Source: Methanothrix sp. (GTDB lineage: Archaea; Halobacteriota; Methanosarcinia; Methanotrichales; Methanotrichaceae). From it: a stretch of 25,869 bases of DNA. Positions 24,000 through 25,869 of this stretch are shown here, piece after piece; position 1 is the first letter of the stretch; each line of letters starts with the position of its first letter. A program made the position numbers and the translations under genes. The DNA is taken from NCBI GenBank assembly GCA_028688175.1, contig JAQTYS010000008.1, positions 1 to 25,869 of the forward strand. The letters are read 5' to 3'. Below the pieces are notes generated by a model, which saw nothing but the letters and a program-made list of their open reading frames with translations, had not been told where the DNA came from and searched no databases.

Positions 24000-25445
24000 A
24001 TGCCGAGAGATTCAGAGAACTGGCGGGGCTATGAGTGGACGGCGCTTTCCGTCACCACCGTGGGAGCGCTCTTAGCATCCATTCAGGGCTCGGCCCTGCT
24101 CATTGCTCTGCCTGATATCATGACAGAGCTTCATGCCGGATTCATGACCATCATGTGGGTGATCCTGGGTTTCATGCTCATCACCACCGCGCTTGTGCCA
24201 GTAGTGGGAAGACTGGCTGATATGTTCGGCAGAAAGAACCTTTACAATGCCGGTTTTGCCGTCTTCACTCTGGGCTCGCTTCTCTGCGGCTTTTCTTCTG
24301 ATCAATTTCAGGGCTGGGATCTCGTCCTCTATCGCATGATTCAGGGCGTAGGCGGAGCGTTGCTCTTCACGAATAGCGCGGCCATTGTGACTGACGCCTT
24401 TCGCAAAGGGCGAGTGGGTCTGGGTCTTGGAATTAACACCATCGCCTTTTCCGCCGGCTTCCTGATGGGACCTGTCATTGGCGGCATCCTCACAGCCATC
24501 GACTGGAGATTGGTCTTCCTGATCAACGTGCCACTGGGGGCAGCCGGCACCATCTGGGGCATTCTGAGGCTGCGTGAGCCGGTGGTGCTGCCCTCCCGGC
24601 AGAGCTTCGACTGGCCGGGAAGCATCACATTCACAGTTGGAATAGCAGCCTTGCTGCTGGCCTGCTCGCTGGTAGCCTTCCCGCTTATCGATGCTGCCTA
24701 TGTCTACGTCCTCTTCGTCCTGGCCGTGTTGAGCCTGGCAGCCTTCTACCTGATAGAGAGGAAGGCAGTTCAACCCATGATGGACTTTCGGCTCTTTGGC
24801 GAGAAGCTCTTCGCCTACGCCTGTGCCGCCAATGCCATTAACGGCCTCGCCCGCGGTGCAGTGCTCTTTGTCTTGATCTTTTTCTTGCAGGGGCCCTACG
24901 GTCTCGACCCCCTCTGGGCTGGAATCATGATGGCACCTTTCGGGGCCGCCTTTATGTTTGTGGGGCCAATCTCAGGCTACCTGTCGGACAGATACGGCTC
25001 AAGGGGTCTTACCACCGCCGGGCTGCTTATTTCCGGATTGGGGCTTCTCGGTCTGGCAACTGTGGTGAGCAGCACGCCCTACTGGCTGCTGGCTCTCTAT
25101 CAGGCTCTGATGGGTGGTGGCTCCGGACTCTTTGCCTCGCCCAATACCAATGCAGTCATGTCTTCCGTTGTACCGGAAAAAAGAGGCACTGCCGCGGGGA
25201 TCAATTATATGCTCATGAGCACCGGCCAGATGCTCAGCATCGCCATTGTCTTCCCGCTGGTGCTCAGCCGAATTCCTGAAGAAATCATGTTCCATATCTT
25301 CCTCTACGGGGGAGGAATGAGCGGGGGGCCTCTGGCAAACTTCGAGTCGGGCATGCACCAGGCGTTCCTGGCCAGCTTCCTGGTCACATTGGTTGCGGCT
25401 ATCATTTCCGCTCTGCGGCCCAGGCAGATTCATCAACAGGCTTGA
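24000..25445 (+). CDS. MFS drug/proton antiporter, DHA2 (14-helix) type
   Basis: The 481-residue protein is hydrophobic throughout, with about 14 predicted membrane segments, the length expected for EmrB/QacA-type exporters that swap protons for drugs or other organic compounds. Visible motifs are loop 2-3 motif A GRLADMFGRKN, RMIQGVGGALL, and antiporter motif C around GINTIAFSAGFLMGPVIGG. A second motif-A-like loop, GYLSDRYGSRG, is in the second half. The substrate cannot be read from sequence. GTG 23991 is an alternative start; neither has a ribosome-binding site. Two palindromes upstream suggest ligand-responsive control, but no regulator gene is adjacent. The 3' end overlaps the tRNA methyltransferase gene on the opposite strand by 44 bases. 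Confidence 0.9.
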   Translation: MPRDSENWRGYEWTALSVTTVGALLASIQGSALLIALPDIMTELHAGFMTIMWVILGFMLITTALVPVVGRLADMFGRKNLYNAGFAVFTLGSLLCGFSSDQFQGWDLVLYRMIQGVGGALLFTNSAAIVTDAFRKGRVGLGLGINTIAFSAGFLMGPVIGGILTAIDWRLVFLINVPLGAAGTIWGILRLREPVVLPSRQSFDWPGSITFTVGIAALLLACSLVAFPLIDAAYVYVLFVLAVLSLAAFYLIERKAVQPMMDFRLFGEKLFAYACAANAINGLARGAVLFVLIFFLQGPYGLDPLWAGIMMAPFGAAFMFVGPISGYLSDRYGSRGLTTAGLLISGLGLLGLATVVSSTPYWLLALYQALMGGGSGLFASPNTNAVMSSVVPEKRGTAAGINYMLMSTGQMLSIAIVFPLVLSRIPEEIMFHIFLYGGGMSGGPLANFESGMHQAFLASFLVTLVAAIISALRPRQIHQQA

Positions 25446-25866
25446 AATTCGGATCTTGCTCCATCTTTATCCCTGTATGCGAATCAAAGTGCACCTCATA
25501 GGGCTTGATGTCCAATATTGGCGTTCCATTTAGAGCATCCAGTCCCGTCACCTTGATGACATTGCCATTCACAGAAAGGATCTCTGCAACTGTGATGCCA
25601 ATGGGGTTAGGCCGACAGGGGCTCCTCGTGGCCAGAACACCTCGCTTTGGAATGGATTTATCCCCCATAGGATGAACTCTCTCCTGATAGCCGATTGAGC
25701 GATGAAAATAAAAAACGACAAGAAGATATCTGTAACGATCCTGGCCATCCAGAGCGCCGATATACTTTTTATCCAGAATGAGTAGGGATTCGGAGTTTCT
25801 GAGGGTCTTTGGATCTTTGGGCTCATCGTATTTGCTGGTCACATAGCCAATGGGTGTGAAAACCAC
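25402..25866 (-). CDS. TrmO/TsaA-family tRNA methyltransferase (N6 of t6A37)
   Basis: The 154-residue protein has the signature KRGVLATRSPCRPNPIG, VAEILSVNGNVIKVTGLDALNGTPILDIKPY, and the N-terminal FTPIGYV strand. The family (UPF0066, TsaA/VirR-like; E. coli TrmO) uses S-adenosylmethionine to methylate threonylcarbamoyl-adenosine 37 of tRNA(Thr); some archaeal members are longer or shorter, so the exact substrate is inferred. The GTG at 25866 gives a sensible start, but the frame is still open at the window edge, so a few more N-terminal residues may lie outside. Its stop is inside the end of the transporter gene (convergent, 44-base overlap). Confidence 0.88.
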   Translation of the reverse strand: MVFTPIGYVTSKYDEPKDPKTLRNSESLLILDKKYIGALDGQDRYRYLLVVFYFHRSIGYQERVHPMGDKSIPKRGVLATRSPCRPNPIGITVAEILSVNGNVIKVTGLDALNGTPILDIKPYEVHFDSHTGIKMEQDPNFKPVDESAWAAERK

Positions 25867-25869
25867 ATT

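Noticed and set aside
24072..24773. 233-residue minus-strand frame inside the transporter gene
   Set aside because: It is a His/Gln-rich mirror of membrane-segment codons with no start signal.
1..25869. Mobile element, CRISPR or defence island
   Set aside because: No transposase, integrase, direct-repeat/spacer array, nuclease or toxin-antitoxin pair was seen; the only long repeats are within the surface-protein genes.

Overview
The window reads as one contiguous stretch of an archaeal chromosome, most likely a methanogenic euryarchaeon and plausibly a relative of Methanothrix (Methanosaeta). Supporting this are an archaeal/eukaryote-type ribosomal protein S17e, a Cdc48/VAT-type double AAA ATPase, a PAC2-family proteasome-assembly-chaperone homologue, a DUF473-like protein, an ADP-forming acyl-CoA synthetase, TATA/BRE-type promoter sequences, and very large secreted DUF11/PKD-type surface proteins. 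The genus is an inference. I see no tRNA, rRNA, CRISPR array, transposase or integrase.

Left part (1-3920, + strand): the tail of an unidentified upstream gene, a small protein made of five exact 34-residue helical repeats, thiD (thiamine pyrimidine kinase), then a tightly overlapping four-gene unit: S17e, dapA, dapB and a small zinc-ribbon protein. dapA and dapB catalyse consecutive steps of lysine/diaminopimelate synthesis, and each start overlaps the preceding stop, so translation is probably coupled.

Middle part (3969-16639): a secreted protein of uncertain fold on the minus strand, a 600-base AT-rich regulatory gap, then three large secreted proteins on the + strand. The first (1890 aa) carries 14 DUF11-like repeats with a nearly invariant 318-base period. 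The second (373 aa) carries a PKD domain. The third (1407 aa) carries about six divergent DUF11-like domains and a duplicated module of about 160 residues that I cannot assign. They share Ig-like modules at their ends and none has a visible C-terminal membrane anchor. Together they look like a cell-surface or sheath/adhesion locus. A hairpin ends it where it meets the convergent next gene.

Right part (16744-25866): a fused acyl-CoA synthetase (minus strand), then a + strand series: PAC2 homologue, DUF473-like protein, a 50-residue protein, a divergent pyrroline-5-carboxylate-reductase-like protein, and Cdc48 with a well-formed BRE/TATA promoter and a palindrome at the presumed transcription start. 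PAC2 and Cdc48 suggest a protein-quality-control/proteasome neighbourhood. The window ends with a 14-helix type drug/proton antiporter preceded by two perfect palindromes, and a tail-overlapping TrmO/TsaA-type tRNA methyltransferase on the minus strand.

The best candidates for something undescribed are the duplicated GSGYY-containing module of the 1407-aa protein, the regular DUF11 array with its higher-order duplication, the 5 x 34 helical repeat protein, and the small unannotated genes beside the PAC2 and Cdc48 genes.
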